Shown in pieces: positions 1 through 8,086 of a stretch of 32,626 nucleotides of DNA. Location of the stretch: NCBI GenBank assembly GCA_016234405.1, contig JACRCC010000039.1:1-32626 (forward strand), given 5' to 3'. Below the pieces are notes generated by a model. It saw only the letters and a list, made by a program, of their open reading frames with translations, made no database searches and was not told the DNA's origin. The position numbers and the translations under genes were made by a program. The DNA comes from Deltaproteobacteria bacterium (GTDB lineage: Bacteria; Desulfobacterota; GWC2-55-46). Within the stretch, counting starts at the first letter, position 1; each line of letters starts with the position of its first letter.

Positions 1-37
1 GTCTTAAGAATACATCCGTTGTCTCTCCCGTTGTATG

Positions 38-73
38 ATGCAGGAGGTTGTTTTTAGCCTCCTGCATTTTTTT
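38..73 (+). terminator. Rho-independent terminator of a gene left of the window
   Basis: A perfect 10-bp stem (38-47 paired with 58-67, arm ATGCAGGAGG) encloses a 10-base loop and is followed by a run of seven T on the plus strand. The T-run is only on the plus-strand exit side, so it should stop a plus-strand gene entering from the left, convergent with the minus-strand gene that ends at 203. No reading frame in bases 1-37 is long enough to name that gene. Bases 74-202 hold only a weak 6-bp hairpin at 161-176 and nothing else I can support. Confidence 0.8.
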
Positions 74-202
74 ATTCCCCAAAAAATACAACGGCGGACA
101 ATGTCAGCCGTTTACGGGAACTAAAGGCATAGACGTGTATGGGAACCCGGCATTACGGCGCGAGGCATCAGCCTCGACTCCATGGAGTTATTGACCTTCC
201 AT

Positions 203-2110
203 TTAAACGTCCGGAATCCTATCAAGATATTCCATAGCCCGTCTGTTCCCCGGGGCAAGCCTCAGCGCCTCTTTAAAGCGCGCGGCAGCCTCGTAGTTGC
301 GCCCCTTTTTAAGCAGCGCCTCACCAAGCCCGAAATGCACATCCGGCTGAATGGGATCCAGTTTCAAGAGTATCCGGTACTGTTCGATTGCGGCATCATA
401 ATCATTCATTTTATAATATGCAATTGCAAGGTTGTATCTGGGAAGGAGATACTGCGGGGAGATTTCAACCGCCCTCCGGTACTCCTCGACGGCCTTTTTA
501 AAATCCCCTCGCTCGGAGGCTATAAGACCGAGATTTATGTGCGGAACTACATCGCCAGACATAAAAAAAACGGACCTCTTGGCATAAAACTCGGCCTCAT
601 CGAGCTTTTTTAACCCAAGCAATGCGCCGACGATGTTATAGTGGACGAATATGTTATCAGGCTCAACCTTCAAAACACGCTTGAAATACTCAACGCTCAA
701 CTCGTCTTCGCCGTTGAGGTGATATGCGAGACCGAGGTCGTGCATTACGCTTATGGAATTAGGGGTTTTTTCGTAATTGTCCTTCCAGAACAGGAGCCTG
801 TCTCCCCAGACGATGTTTCTCCGATACGTCGCAACCGAGAGCGCGGTAACCGCCGTGATAACCGCAACGGCAAAGACCCTGCTTGATGCCGGGCGCGGCA
901 GATACGTTACCGCGAGATAGTGCGCGGCCGCTGAGGCTAAAACGGAGAGTCCTGCGTTTGGCAGATATACCCTGTGCTCGAAGATGGCGTCCTTTATGGG
1001 TATCACGGACGTCTCGACCGAGAGCGTCATAAAAAACCAAAAAATTCCGAACGAAAAGAGCATCCGTGCCCCATCCGCGCTCTTGCGCGCCGCGGCATAT
1101 AGATACACGGAGAGACCCAAGAGCGTCGAGATAAGCGCAAATGACACTAAGACCGCAGGCTCGAAAAAACTATGATACATCGGGTAATCGTAGATGAGTC
1201 TTAACCCCGTTGGCCAGACAAAAAGCCTCAGATAAGTGACTATCACCCTGAACTGCCCTACGAGATACTCGTATTTAGAAAACGCCGCAAACTCCATGAT
1301 CTGCCCTTTGCGGATATTGGCGGTAACGCCGGCGCCGGCGCCCTCTGAAAACCCTGAAAAAAAGGTAAACGGAATTATCAAAAACAGGAAAAGAAACGGC
1401 GTGAGACGCTTGAGCCTTTGGCCGAGGCTCGTTCCCTCTCCCTCGAAGAACAAAAACTCATACAGGATAATCATCACGGGCAGCGTGAAGCTTATCTCTT
1501 TGGATAACTGGGAGAGCGCGCCCAAAACAAGACTCGATACATAAAAGACCATCCCGCCTTTGCCGATTTCATCTTCGCACAGGGTAATCCTATATCGCGC
1601 ATAACACAAAACGGACGAGAGATAAAAAAACGCCGCGAGCGAGGCAAAACGCTGGGTGACATAAGACACCGCCTGCGTTTGAACCGGATGCGCGAGGAAA
1701 AGGAGCGACGCGGCAAATGCAATCGTCCACGCAGGCAGGGACTTGCCGTCAAAACCCCTTTTTACAATCGGGGTCTTTAAAGTCGTCAAGACTAAATAAT
1801 AAAGCCAGATGGAATTGAGGACGTGGATGATAATATTTGTCAGGTGAAAATCAAAGGAGTTGTACCCGCCGATGGCGTAATTGAGCGCAAAGGTGAGATA
1901 CGTCAAATACCTGTTCCACGGCACGGCTAAAAAGTTACCGAGGGCGCGCAGATTGACGTTGTTTAAGACATACATCTCGTCATCGTAGATAAACGGGGCA
2001 AGCAGGACGTTGGAATATATTGCAAACCCGATGATGAAAAGCGCGAGGATTATGAAAAGATTTTTCTTCCGTGCGTAAAAACCGGCCGGTTTATCCGTAA
2101 ATATACCCAT
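203..2110 (-). CDS. GT-C-like polytopic membrane protein with C-terminal TPR repeats
   Basis: This 635-residue protein has about ten hydrophobic segments in residues 17-425 and about five tetratricopeptide repeats in residues 455-630. The first extramembrane loop carries an acidic YDDE (42-45). HPVQTQAVSY (141-150) and EHRVYLPN (378-385) match motifs of TMTC/PMT-like GT-C proteins, which transfer sugars from lipid-linked donors. A sugar-transferase role is therefore likely by family but is not proven by the sequence. It starts at an ATG with no clear Shine-Dalgarno site, 116 bases after the pilR stop, and may be cotranscribed with it. In related pilus clusters this place usually holds the pilin pilA, so modification of pilin or another exported protein is a reasonable inference. 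It could instead be an assembly or secretion scaffold using its TPR domain. Confidence 0.7.
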   Translation of the reverse strand: MGIFTDKPAGFYARKKNLFIILALFIIGFAIYSNVLLAPFIYDDEMYVLNNVNLRALGNFLAVPWNRYLTYLTFALNYAIGGYNSFDFHLTNIIIHVLNSIWLYYLVLTTLKTPIVKRGFDGKSLPAWTIAFAASLLFLAHPVQTQAVSYVTQRFASLAAFFYLSSVLCYARYRITLCEDEIGKGGMVFYVSSLVLGALSQLSKEISFTLPVMIILYEFLFFEGEGTSLGQRLKRLTPFLFLFLIIPFTFFSGFSEGAGAGVTANIRKGQIMEFAAFSKYEYLVGQFRVIVTYLRLFVWPTGLRLIYDYPMYHSFFEPAVLVSFALISTLLGLSVYLYAAARKSADGARMLFSFGIFWFFMTLSVETSVIPIKDAIFEHRVYLPNAGLSVLASAAAHYLAVTYLPRPASSRVFAVAVITAVTALSVATYRRNIVWGDRLLFWKDNYEKTPNSISVMHDLGLAYHLNGEDELSVEYFKRVLKVEPDNIFVHYNIVGALLGLKKLDEAEFYAKRSVFFMSGDVVPHINLGLIASERGDFKKAVEEYRRAVEISPQYLLPRYNLAIAYYKMNDYDAAIEQYRILLKLDPIQPDVHFGLGEALLKKGRNYEAAARFKEALRLAPGNRRAMEYLDRIPDV

Positions 2111-2226
2111 GAGTTTAAAAACGCCCCGCTAAAAAATTTCCGCGGGTGACGGACAAACACCCGTAACAACGGAGAGACCAAATCTGTTTCCCTAAACCGA
2201 CGAGGCATCCATTCAAGGCGCTCCGT

Positions 2227-3738
2227 TTACCGGTCTTCGGTTATTCCGTATTTGCTGAGTTTATACCTCATTGACCGGAAGGAAAGCCCGAGCAGTTCGG
2301 CGGCCTTTTTCTTGGCGCCTCCGGTCTTTTTGAGGGCATCGAGGATGGCGGTCTTCTCGAACTCAACGACGGTCTTTTCAAGGTCAAACACGTCCTTCCG
2401 TGGGATTACACCATTAAGGACATCGGGCAAAACGGCGATAACGCCTTGCGCCTCCGCCCCGTTAGCGCGCTCAGCGCCACTTTCCGATTTATGCGTTTGC
2501 GCGGTAATGTTGGTTTGTGCCCGAAAGTGGCGCTGGGCGCGCCCCGAAACTCCGGCGTTCGCCTTTTCCGTCAGATAAGACGGGATGCTGCCCATAACTA
2601 CACTATCCGAATTCTCCAGCGTAACCGCATGCTCGATGATATTTTCAAGCTCCCTGACGTTTCCGGAATAACCGTAATCGAGCAAAAACCTCATGGCCTC
2701 TTCGGAAAAACCCTTTATGTTCTTGCCGGCGCTTTTGTTATACTTCTCAAGAAAGTGCCTTGTGAGCGCCGGGATGTCCTCCTTGCGTTCGCGCAGGGGC
2801 GGCAATTTCAATCTTATCACGTTGAGCCTGTAGAAAAGGTCTTCCCTGAACCTGCCCGTCCTTACCTCGTCCTCCACGTCCCTGTTGGAGGCGGCGATGA
2901 GCCTGATGTCAACGGATATGTCCGCAGTGCCCCCCACCCTTCGAAAATTCCGCTCCTGTATGAAACGCAGTATCTTCACCTGAAGATGCACGGGCATCTC
3001 CGTAACCTCGTCGAGGAAGAGAGTCCCGTTGTCGGCCCTTTCCACGAGACCTTCCTTATTGGAGACCGCGCCGGTAAACGCCCCTTTTTGATGCCCAAAA
3101 AGCTCGCTCTCAAGGAGGTTCTCCGGTATCGCGCCGCAATTGAGCGCGACGAACGGCTCGTCTTTTCTGTCGCTCTCGTTATGTATGGCCCTTGCGGCAA
3201 GTTCCTTGCCCGTGCCGCTTTCCCCGGTTATGAAGATGTTCGTCTTTGATTTTGCGACGCTCATTATCAGCTTATAGGTCTCAAGCATCCGCGGGCTGCC
3301 CCCGATGAGGTCGCCAAAACCCGTCCTGCCCTTGAGTTCATCCTTGAGAAGTCTGTTTTCGCGCTCGAGGTGCTTGAGCCTGAGTGCGTTTTTTATATTG
3401 TGTTTGACCTCGACTACGTTGAAGGGTTTTGTGAAATAATCGTAGGCCCCGGCCTTCATGGCCTCGATGGCGGTTTCCACGGAGGCATAAGCGGTTATCA
3501 TTATAACAAGGGCCTCTGGGTTCGCCTCCCTGAGAGTTTTCAGGAACGAGACCCCGTCCATGCCCGGCATTTTTAGGTCGGTAATGACGAGGTCGTAGTC
3601 GTTAGTCTTGCACCAATCGAGCGCTGGGCCGGCGGAGGAAAAGGCAATGACTTCATAGCCCTCCTTCCTCAGCATTATCTCGAGGAACTCCCTCATGTCC
3701 TTTTCGTCGTCTACGATGACTATTTTAAACTTGTGCAT
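2227..3738 (-). CDS. pilR: PilR-type sigma-54-dependent response regulator
   Basis: This 503-residue NtrC-family activator has a receiver domain (residues 4-120, phosphoacceptor D54 in VITDLKMPG, K104) and a sigma-54-interacting AAA+ domain (about 143-370). Walker A is GESGTGKE 172-179 and the sigma-54 contact motif GAFTGA is 219-224. A Fis-type helix-turn-helix follows at about 462-498. It should activate sigma-54 promoters, classically pilA, when phosphorylated by PilS. The start at 3738 has AGGAG just upstream; an upstream start at 3792 would overlap pilS and lacks such a site. Residues 399-426, in the linker between the AAA+ and DNA-binding domains, are encoded by a copy of the palindromic repeat described at 2463-2544. 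The reading frame stays open across it. Confidence 0.93.
   Translation of the reverse strand: MHKFKIVIVDDEKDMREFLEIMLRKEGYEVIAFSSAGPALDWCKTNDYDLVITDLKMPGMDGVSFLKTLREANPEALVIMITAYASVETAIEAMKAGAYDYFTKPFNVVEVKHNIKNALRLKHLERENRLLKDELKGRTGFGDLIGGSPRMLETYKLIMSVAKSKTNIFITGESGTGKELAARAIHNESDRKDEPFVALNCGAIPENLLESELFGHQKGAFTGAVSNKEGLVERADNGTLFLDEVTEMPVHLQVKILRFIQERNFRRVGGTADISVDIRLIAASNRDVEDEVRTGRFREDLFYRLNVIRLKLPPLRERKEDIPALTRHFLEKYNKSAGKNIKGFSEEAMRFLLDYGYSGNVRELENIIEHAVTLENSDSVVMGSIPSYLTEKANAGVSGRAQRHFRAQTNITAQTHKSESGAERANGAEAQGVIAVLPDVLNGVIPRKDVFDLEKTVVEFEKTAILDALKKTGGAKKKAAELLGLSFRSMRYKLSKYGITEDR
2463..2544. repeat. Inverted-repeat element, copy A, inside pilR
   Basis: Left arm 2465-2484 and right arm 2523-2542 pair at 19 of 20 positions around a spacer of about 38 bases. 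The right arm reads AGTGGCGCTGGGCGCGCCCC, the same arm seen in the copies at 15368-15455 and 19431-19508. The element lies wholly within the pilR coding sequence and is read in frame as about 28 residues rich in A, R, Q, S and E, in the interdomain linker. This resembles the in-gene palindromic elements known from Rickettsia in architecture, not in sequence. Confidence 0.85.
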
Positions 3739-3766
3739 GTCTCTCCTGAGGTAATGGCCGCCTGTG

Positions 3767-5458
3767 TCAAACGCCGCCTTCAACGGCCTCATAAACCGGA
3801 AGCGTTATCATAAAGGCGCTGCCCCTGCCTGCGTTGCTTTTAACCTCTACCCTGCCGCCGTGGCTCTCAACCACCCTGTGAACGATGGCAAGGCCAAGCC
3901 CTGTGCCGGTATCCTTCGTCGAAAAAAACGGGTCGAATATCCTGTTTAATGCCTCCGGCGGTATGCCCTTGCCCGTGTCGGAGACCGTTATCAGGACGTT
4001 AGCCCCCAAAGGCGCGCTGGGCGGATCTCCCGTTGGAATGCAGTCGAAACGCGACTCTATATTCAAACTGCCGCCGCCATCCATGGCGTGTGAGGCGTTC
4101 AGAAAAAGGTTCCAAAAGACCTGACCGAGTTGCCTTGCGTCGCCGAACACATAAACGTCGGGCAAAACGGAGTTTGTTATCTCGATATCCGCGGCCTCCG
4201 GACAGTTTTTGAACATCTTTACGGTCTCGGCAATTACGCCGGAGAGGTTCACTATCTCCCTTTTACCCTTCGCCGGTCTTGCAAAAAGCAGGTAATCGCT
4301 TATCAGAGAATTGAGTCTTTCGGTCTCGCGCAGCACTATCTCCATAAGGTGCAAGTTTTCACCACCCAAGTCAAGTTCGTTTTTGAGCACCTGTATGGAG
4401 CCGCTGATGGACGCGAGCGGGTTACGTATCTCATGCGCGATGCCTACGGAGAGTTCTCCGAGGGCGCGCAGCCTGTCGTTCATCCGCAGCCGCTCCTCCA
4501 TTGATTTCTTCTCCGTCAGGTCGTTGAATATCACGATATACGACGCTTCATTGCCCCTGCCCTCCAATACGTTGTACTCGAGACAGACCTCGACGCCGCC
4601 TGTTTTCATAAAACACCTTTCCAAGCTGACGCCTTTGCGCAGCCTTGCGGGATCGTCTAATATCCCGGGGAATACCTCGCGCGCGTCCCTGCAATAGACA
4701 TCTCTCAGCGGATACCCGGTTATGACCTCGGCGCCCCTGTTGAAAGACGTTACCCTCAAATCCGAATCAAGCGTCATTATGCCGCTTGATATGTTCTCGA
4801 CGATATACCGGTTGAGGGTTTCGAGTTTGTCGTAATCGCCCTCCTTTTCAACGAGCTTCTTCTCGGCACGCGCGGTCCTCTCGACGAGATACCCGGCAAG
4901 ATACGCTATCGTGAAATAGGCCAGGACGTTCGTGGCAAGCGTCGTGAAGACGTCTTCCCATACAGGGTTAGCCCTCCCGCCGAAGACCTTGAATTTAAGC
5001 GAAAGCAACTTGAAAAAATCAAGATCAACGACGACCGCGTAAAACATGCTCGACATCGCCGCAGCGTAGTATCCGCCTCTTTTATCGAGGATGACGGCGC
5101 TGCCTATGATGGAGAGCGGATAGAGCACGTGCAGATAACTGTCCGCGCCGCCGGTAACGTAGACTATCATCGTGATAATAACGATATCCGCCGTAACCTG
5201 CGCGTAGGCGAAGAAGGTGAGGTTTTGCGCCCTATTCAGGGTTGCGGCGTAGAGTATGGTCAGGAGACCGATAACGACCACCACCGCATAGAGCGGATAG
5301 AAATTATACTGGCCCGCTGCGATGTCCCGGATTTGAAACCATGACGTTATGCCGAGGAAGGTAAGGGCAAGGGCGGCCCTCAAGACCATCATGGCCATCA
5401 GTCGTGCTTTCATCGAATCGCGTTGTGCGCGATCTTTATCTGCCGTAGTCTCGGCCAT
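3767..5458 (-). CDS. pilS: PilS-type sensor histidine kinase
   Basis: This 563-residue protein has about six membrane segments in residues 20-195, then a short coiled region and a PAS domain (about 210-315). The HisKA domain follows, with the phosphoacceptor H342 in GIAHEIRNP, and then the HATPase_c domain. That domain carries the N box at about 450-459, DTGKG at 494-498 and GTGLGLA at 518-524. The six-helix sensor without a large periplasmic domain is typical of PilS, which senses pilin in the membrane and phosphorylates PilR. The gene ends 28 bases before the pilR start, so the pair is one operon. The catalytic domain has an extra segment of about 12-15 residues (near 472-487, P/G-rich) just before the DTGKG strand. 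The assignment to PilS rather than another kinase rests on topology plus neighbours. Confidence 0.9.
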   Translation of the reverse strand: MAETTADKDRAQRDSMKARLMAMMVLRAALALTFLGITSWFQIRDIAAGQYNFYPLYAVVVVIGLLTILYAATLNRAQNLTFFAYAQVTADIVIITMIVYVTGGADSYLHVLYPLSIIGSAVILDKRGGYYAAAMSSMFYAVVVDLDFFKLLSLKFKVFGGRANPVWEDVFTTLATNVLAYFTIAYLAGYLVERTARAEKKLVEKEGDYDKLETLNRYIVENISSGIMTLDSDLRVTSFNRGAEVITGYPLRDVYCRDAREVFPGILDDPARLRKGVSLERCFMKTGGVEVCLEYNVLEGRGNEASYIVIFNDLTEKKSMEERLRMNDRLRALGELSVGIAHEIRNPLASISGSIQVLKNELDLGGENLHLMEIVLRETERLNSLISDYLLFARPAKGKREIVNLSGVIAETVKMFKNCPEAADIEITNSVLPDVYVFGDARQLGQVFWNLFLNASHAMDGGGSLNIESRFDCIPTGDPPSAPLGANVLITVSDTGKGIPPEALNRIFDPFFSTKDTGTGLGLAIVHRVVESHGGRVEVKSNAGRGSAFMITLPVYEAVEGGV

Positions 5459-5487
5459 ATCGGATTAACGCGAAAAAGGAAAGAAAT

Positions 5488-5551
5488 AACCGGTTATCGG
5501 TTATCGGTCATCGGTCATCGAAAAAACGGTTATCGGTTTTACTTGTAACTG
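5488..5551. repeat. Tandem 7-bp repeat (CGGTYAT) element upstream of pilS
   Basis: Bases 5491-5518 are four exact tandem units of CGGTTAT or CGGTCAT, followed after a short A-run by another CGGTTATCGG. The same heptamer in tandem occurs around rpsE and before rplV. It occupies most of the 187-base gap between pilC and pilS (5459-5645), where no gene is visible. Whether it is inert or acts as a site for a repeat-binding protein cannot be told. Confidence 0.7.
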
Positions 5552-5645
5552 ATAAGGTCGGAGAATAAAAAAACGCGGCATGCGGGCGGTATTCGTCAAC
5601 GGCGAGGTTCGCAAATATCCGCAACAGAGGGCTTACGCAACGCAT

Positions 5646-6854
5646 CTAACCGGCGGCCGCGCCCGCGACCTGAAAGATTGGGAGATATAGGGCGATAACG
5701 AGACCTCCGACCACAACGCCGAGGAACGCCATGAGCATGGGCTCTATCAGGGCCGTGAGTCCGTCAACGGCCACGTCAACTTCCTCTTCATAAAAATCCG
5801 CGATCTTCGTAAGCATCGCGTCAAGCGCGCCGGTTTGTTCTCCGACCGCGATCATCTGGGTGACCATTCCGGGGAAGACCTTTGTCTCGATGAGCGGCTC
5901 GGCCAAGGTTTTGCCTTGTGAGAGGCTGTTGCGCGCCTGCATAATGGCCTCCATTATAATCATATTGCCCGCGGTCTTTGCCACTATCTCAAGGGCCTCG
6001 AGGATAGGCACGCCGCTTGACAACATTGTGCCCAGAGTCCTCGTGAAACGCGCAACCGCGGTTTTCCTGATGAGGTCGCCTACGACCGGGAGTCTCAGGA
6101 AGACGATGTCCATTATCCTCCTGCCCTTGGGCGTCTTATATGCCTGTTTAAGACCGATTATAATACCGGCGATTATCATGCCTATGAGCCACCACGCCTT
6201 TTTCATGGCGTTGCTCATGTTGACGACCATCTGCGTCGGCAGAGGCAGTGCCCTGCCCATGCCCTCGAACATGCCCTGGAATATCGGCACCACGAATACC
6301 AAGAGACCCGTAACGATGATGGCGGCGATGACGATGACCGCGGTCGGGTAAGTCATGGCGCTCTTTATCTTGCCCTTGAGTTTTTCGGATTTCTCCATGA
6401 AGCCTGAGAGCCTGCTTAAGATCGTATCGAGTATGCCGCCAATCTCACCGGCGGCAATAAGGTTGACGTAGAGGTCGTCGAAGGCCTTGGGGTGCTTGCG
6501 CAGTGCATCCGCGAAGGTCGAGCCTCCTTCAACCGCTCCCTTGACTTCAATCAATATCTTCTTGAACGCCGGGTTTTCCTGCTGGGAGCTGAGAATGTCG
6601 AGGCACTGGACGAGGGGGAGCCCGGCGTCTATCATAGTGGCGAACTGGCGGGAGAATATGACTACTTCCTTGGTTTTTACGCTGCCGCCGCCGAATGAAA
6701 TGCTAAATCCGCCCGCCTTCTTCTCGCTTATGGAAGAAGGTATCATGTTCTGGCGCTTGAGAGTTGCGGTGGCCTGAGCGAGGTTGGGGGCTTCTACCTC
6801 GCCTTTTTTCTCGCCGCCTCCCGGCACGGTCGCTGTATATACAAATGTCGGCAT
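5646..6854 (-). CDS. pilC: Type IV pilus inner-membrane platform protein PilC
   Basis: This 402-residue protein carries two T2SF (GspF/PilC) domains, at about residues 65-190 and 268-392. Each has a cytoplasmic helical bundle, with hydrophobic segments at about 172-192, 222-236 and 372-395. The repeated glycine-rich EIGGILD / EQTGALD motifs (137-143 and 339-345) are typical. PilC is the inner-membrane platform that couples PilB and PilT ATP hydrolysis to pilin polymerisation and retraction. It starts 3 bases after the pilT stop, with a GGGGAGG Shine-Dalgarno site inside the end of pilT, so translation is probably coupled. The length is normal for the family. Confidence 0.95.
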   Translation of the reverse strand: MPTFVYTATVPGGGEKKGEVEAPNLAQATATLKRQNMIPSSISEKKAGGFSISFGGGSVKTKEVVIFSRQFATMIDAGLPLVQCLDILSSQQENPAFKKILIEVKGAVEGGSTFADALRKHPKAFDDLYVNLIAAGEIGGILDTILSRLSGFMEKSEKLKGKIKSAMTYPTAVIVIAAIIVTGLLVFVVPIFQGMFEGMGRALPLPTQMVVNMSNAMKKAWWLIGMIIAGIIIGLKQAYKTPKGRRIMDIVFLRLPVVGDLIRKTAVARFTRTLGTMLSSGVPILEALEIVAKTAGNMIIMEAIMQARNSLSQGKTLAEPLIETKVFPGMVTQMIAVGEQTGALDAMLTKIADFYEEEVDVAVDGLTALIEPMLMAFLGVVVGGLVIALYLPIFQVAGAAAG

Positions 6855-6857
6855 ATC

Positions 6858-7997
6858 TTACGCAGGCCTCCCCGGATGCGCGCCAGGACCGCCCGGACGC
6901 GTTGCGCCGACGTTGCCGAACATCTGGCGCATCTCCTCAGGGTCCGAGGTCCTGCCCAACGCCTCGTCAAGCGTTATCATACGCCTCTGATAAAGGTTCA
7001 AAAAGCACTGGTTCATGGTCTGCATTCCGAATTTGGACTGACCCACCTGCATCTGGGAATATATCTGATGGACCTTGTCCTCCCTGATGAGGTTCCTTAT
7101 GGCCGAGTTAGGTATCATTATCTCAAGGGCGCAAACCCTGCCCTTGCCGTCCGCCTTCGTCAGAAGGAGCTGGGAGACGACGGCCTCGAGCACGAAGGAA
7201 AGCTGCGCCCTTATCTGCGACTGCTGGACCGACGGGAAGACGTCAACAATCCTATTGATGGTCTGCACGCAGGAGTTCGTGTGCAGCGTCGCAAAGCAAA
7301 GGTGTCCGGTCTCGGCTATGGTAAGGGCGGTCTCGATCGTCTCCATGTCGCGCAGCTCCCCCAAGAGCACGACGTCGGGGTCCTGCCTCAAGATGTATTT
7401 CAAGGCCTTCTTGAAGCTGTGCGTGTCGTAGCCGACCTCCCTCTGATTGACGAGGGCGGTCTTAGAGGCATGGAGATATTCGATAGGGTCTTCTATGGTT
7501 ATTATGTGCTCGGCCCTGGTTGTATTAACCCTGTCAATGATGGAGGCAAGCGTGGTGGATTTGCCGCTCCCGGTCGGGCCGGTAACGAGCACGAGACCGC
7601 GAGGCTTCTTGGCGATATCCTCGAGTATCGGGGGAAGGCCGAGTTCCTGAAAGGACTTAATCTGGAAGGGTATGGTCCTGAAGACCCCGGCCGTGGCGCC
7701 CCGCTGCACGAACATGTTTCCCCTGAAGCGGGAGAGGCCCTTCAACCCGAACGAAAAGTCCAGCTCGTTTTCCTCCTCGAACTTGTGCTTCTGCGTGTCC
7801 GCGAGGACCGAGTAGCAAAGCTGTTTCGTGTCAACTCCGGTCAAGGCGGCATAACCCTTGAGCGCCGTCAATTCACCGTGCACCCTCACCCTCGGCGCGG
7901 AACCCGTCGTCAGATGCAGGTCCGAGCCGTTTAGATCTATCATGGTCTTCAGGAGATCCTGAAGGCTTAACTTTTGCCCGCCGCCCTCAACCGCCAT
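6858..7997 (-). CDS. pilT: Type IV pilus retraction ATPase PilT
   Basis: This 379-residue hexameric ATPase has Walker A GPTGSGKS at 140-147, an Asp box around 163-172, Walker B near 206-216, a His box (GHLCFATLHTN, 231-241) and the PilT signature AIRNLIRE at 299-306. That last motif is required for retraction in studied PilT proteins and separates it from PilB. It would power pilus disassembly from the cytoplasmic side of PilC. The C-terminal tail (from about 364) is Gly/Pro-rich and is probably disordered. It lies between pilB and pilC in the same direction. Confidence 0.96.
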   Translation of the reverse strand: MAVEGGGQKLSLQDLLKTMIDLNGSDLHLTTGSAPRVRVHGELTALKGYAALTGVDTKQLCYSVLADTQKHKFEEENELDFSFGLKGLSRFRGNMFVQRGATAGVFRTIPFQIKSFQELGLPPILEDIAKKPRGLVLVTGPTGSGKSTTLASIIDRVNTTRAEHIITIEDPIEYLHASKTALVNQREVGYDTHSFKKALKYILRQDPDVVLLGELRDMETIETALTIAETGHLCFATLHTNSCVQTINRIVDVFPSVQQSQIRAQLSFVLEAVVSQLLLTKADGKGRVCALEIMIPNSAIRNLIREDKVHQIYSQMQVGQSKFGMQTMNQCFLNLYQRRMITLDEALGRTSDPEEMRQMFGNVGATRPGGPGAHPGRPA

Positions 7998-8086
7998 TAA
8001 CGTTCCTTTTTGTTCTTTATTTTACCGGTATACTCTATCACACCTTATGCCTTAATGGGATAATAACCTTGAGTTATCCTTTATCA

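Noticed and set aside
161-176. Hairpin CGAGGC/GCCTCG after the TPR gene as a terminator
   Set aside because: The stem has only 6 bp, with no T-run on either strand. It may be chance.
2111-2226. Sigma-54 promoter for a pilin-like gene between pilR and the TPR gene
   Set aside because: I looked for GG-N10-GC with the usual context on the minus strand and found nothing convincing. Only short GC stems (CCCGC/GCGGG, CGGGTG/CACCCG) are present.
2446-3249. 267-codon plus-strand frame opposite pilR
   Set aside because: It is antisense to the conserved AAA+ domain and has no recognisable content.
4009-4025. Arm-like sequence GGCGCGCTGGGCGG inside pilS
   Set aside because: It resembles the GGGCGCGCCCAGC arm only partly and has no paired second arm. 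It is probably ordinary GC-rich coding sequence, although it falls near an extra segment of PilS.
6876-7934. 352-codon plus-strand frame opposite pilT
   Set aside because: It lies antisense to a fully conserved gene, with no family motifs and no ribosome-binding site.
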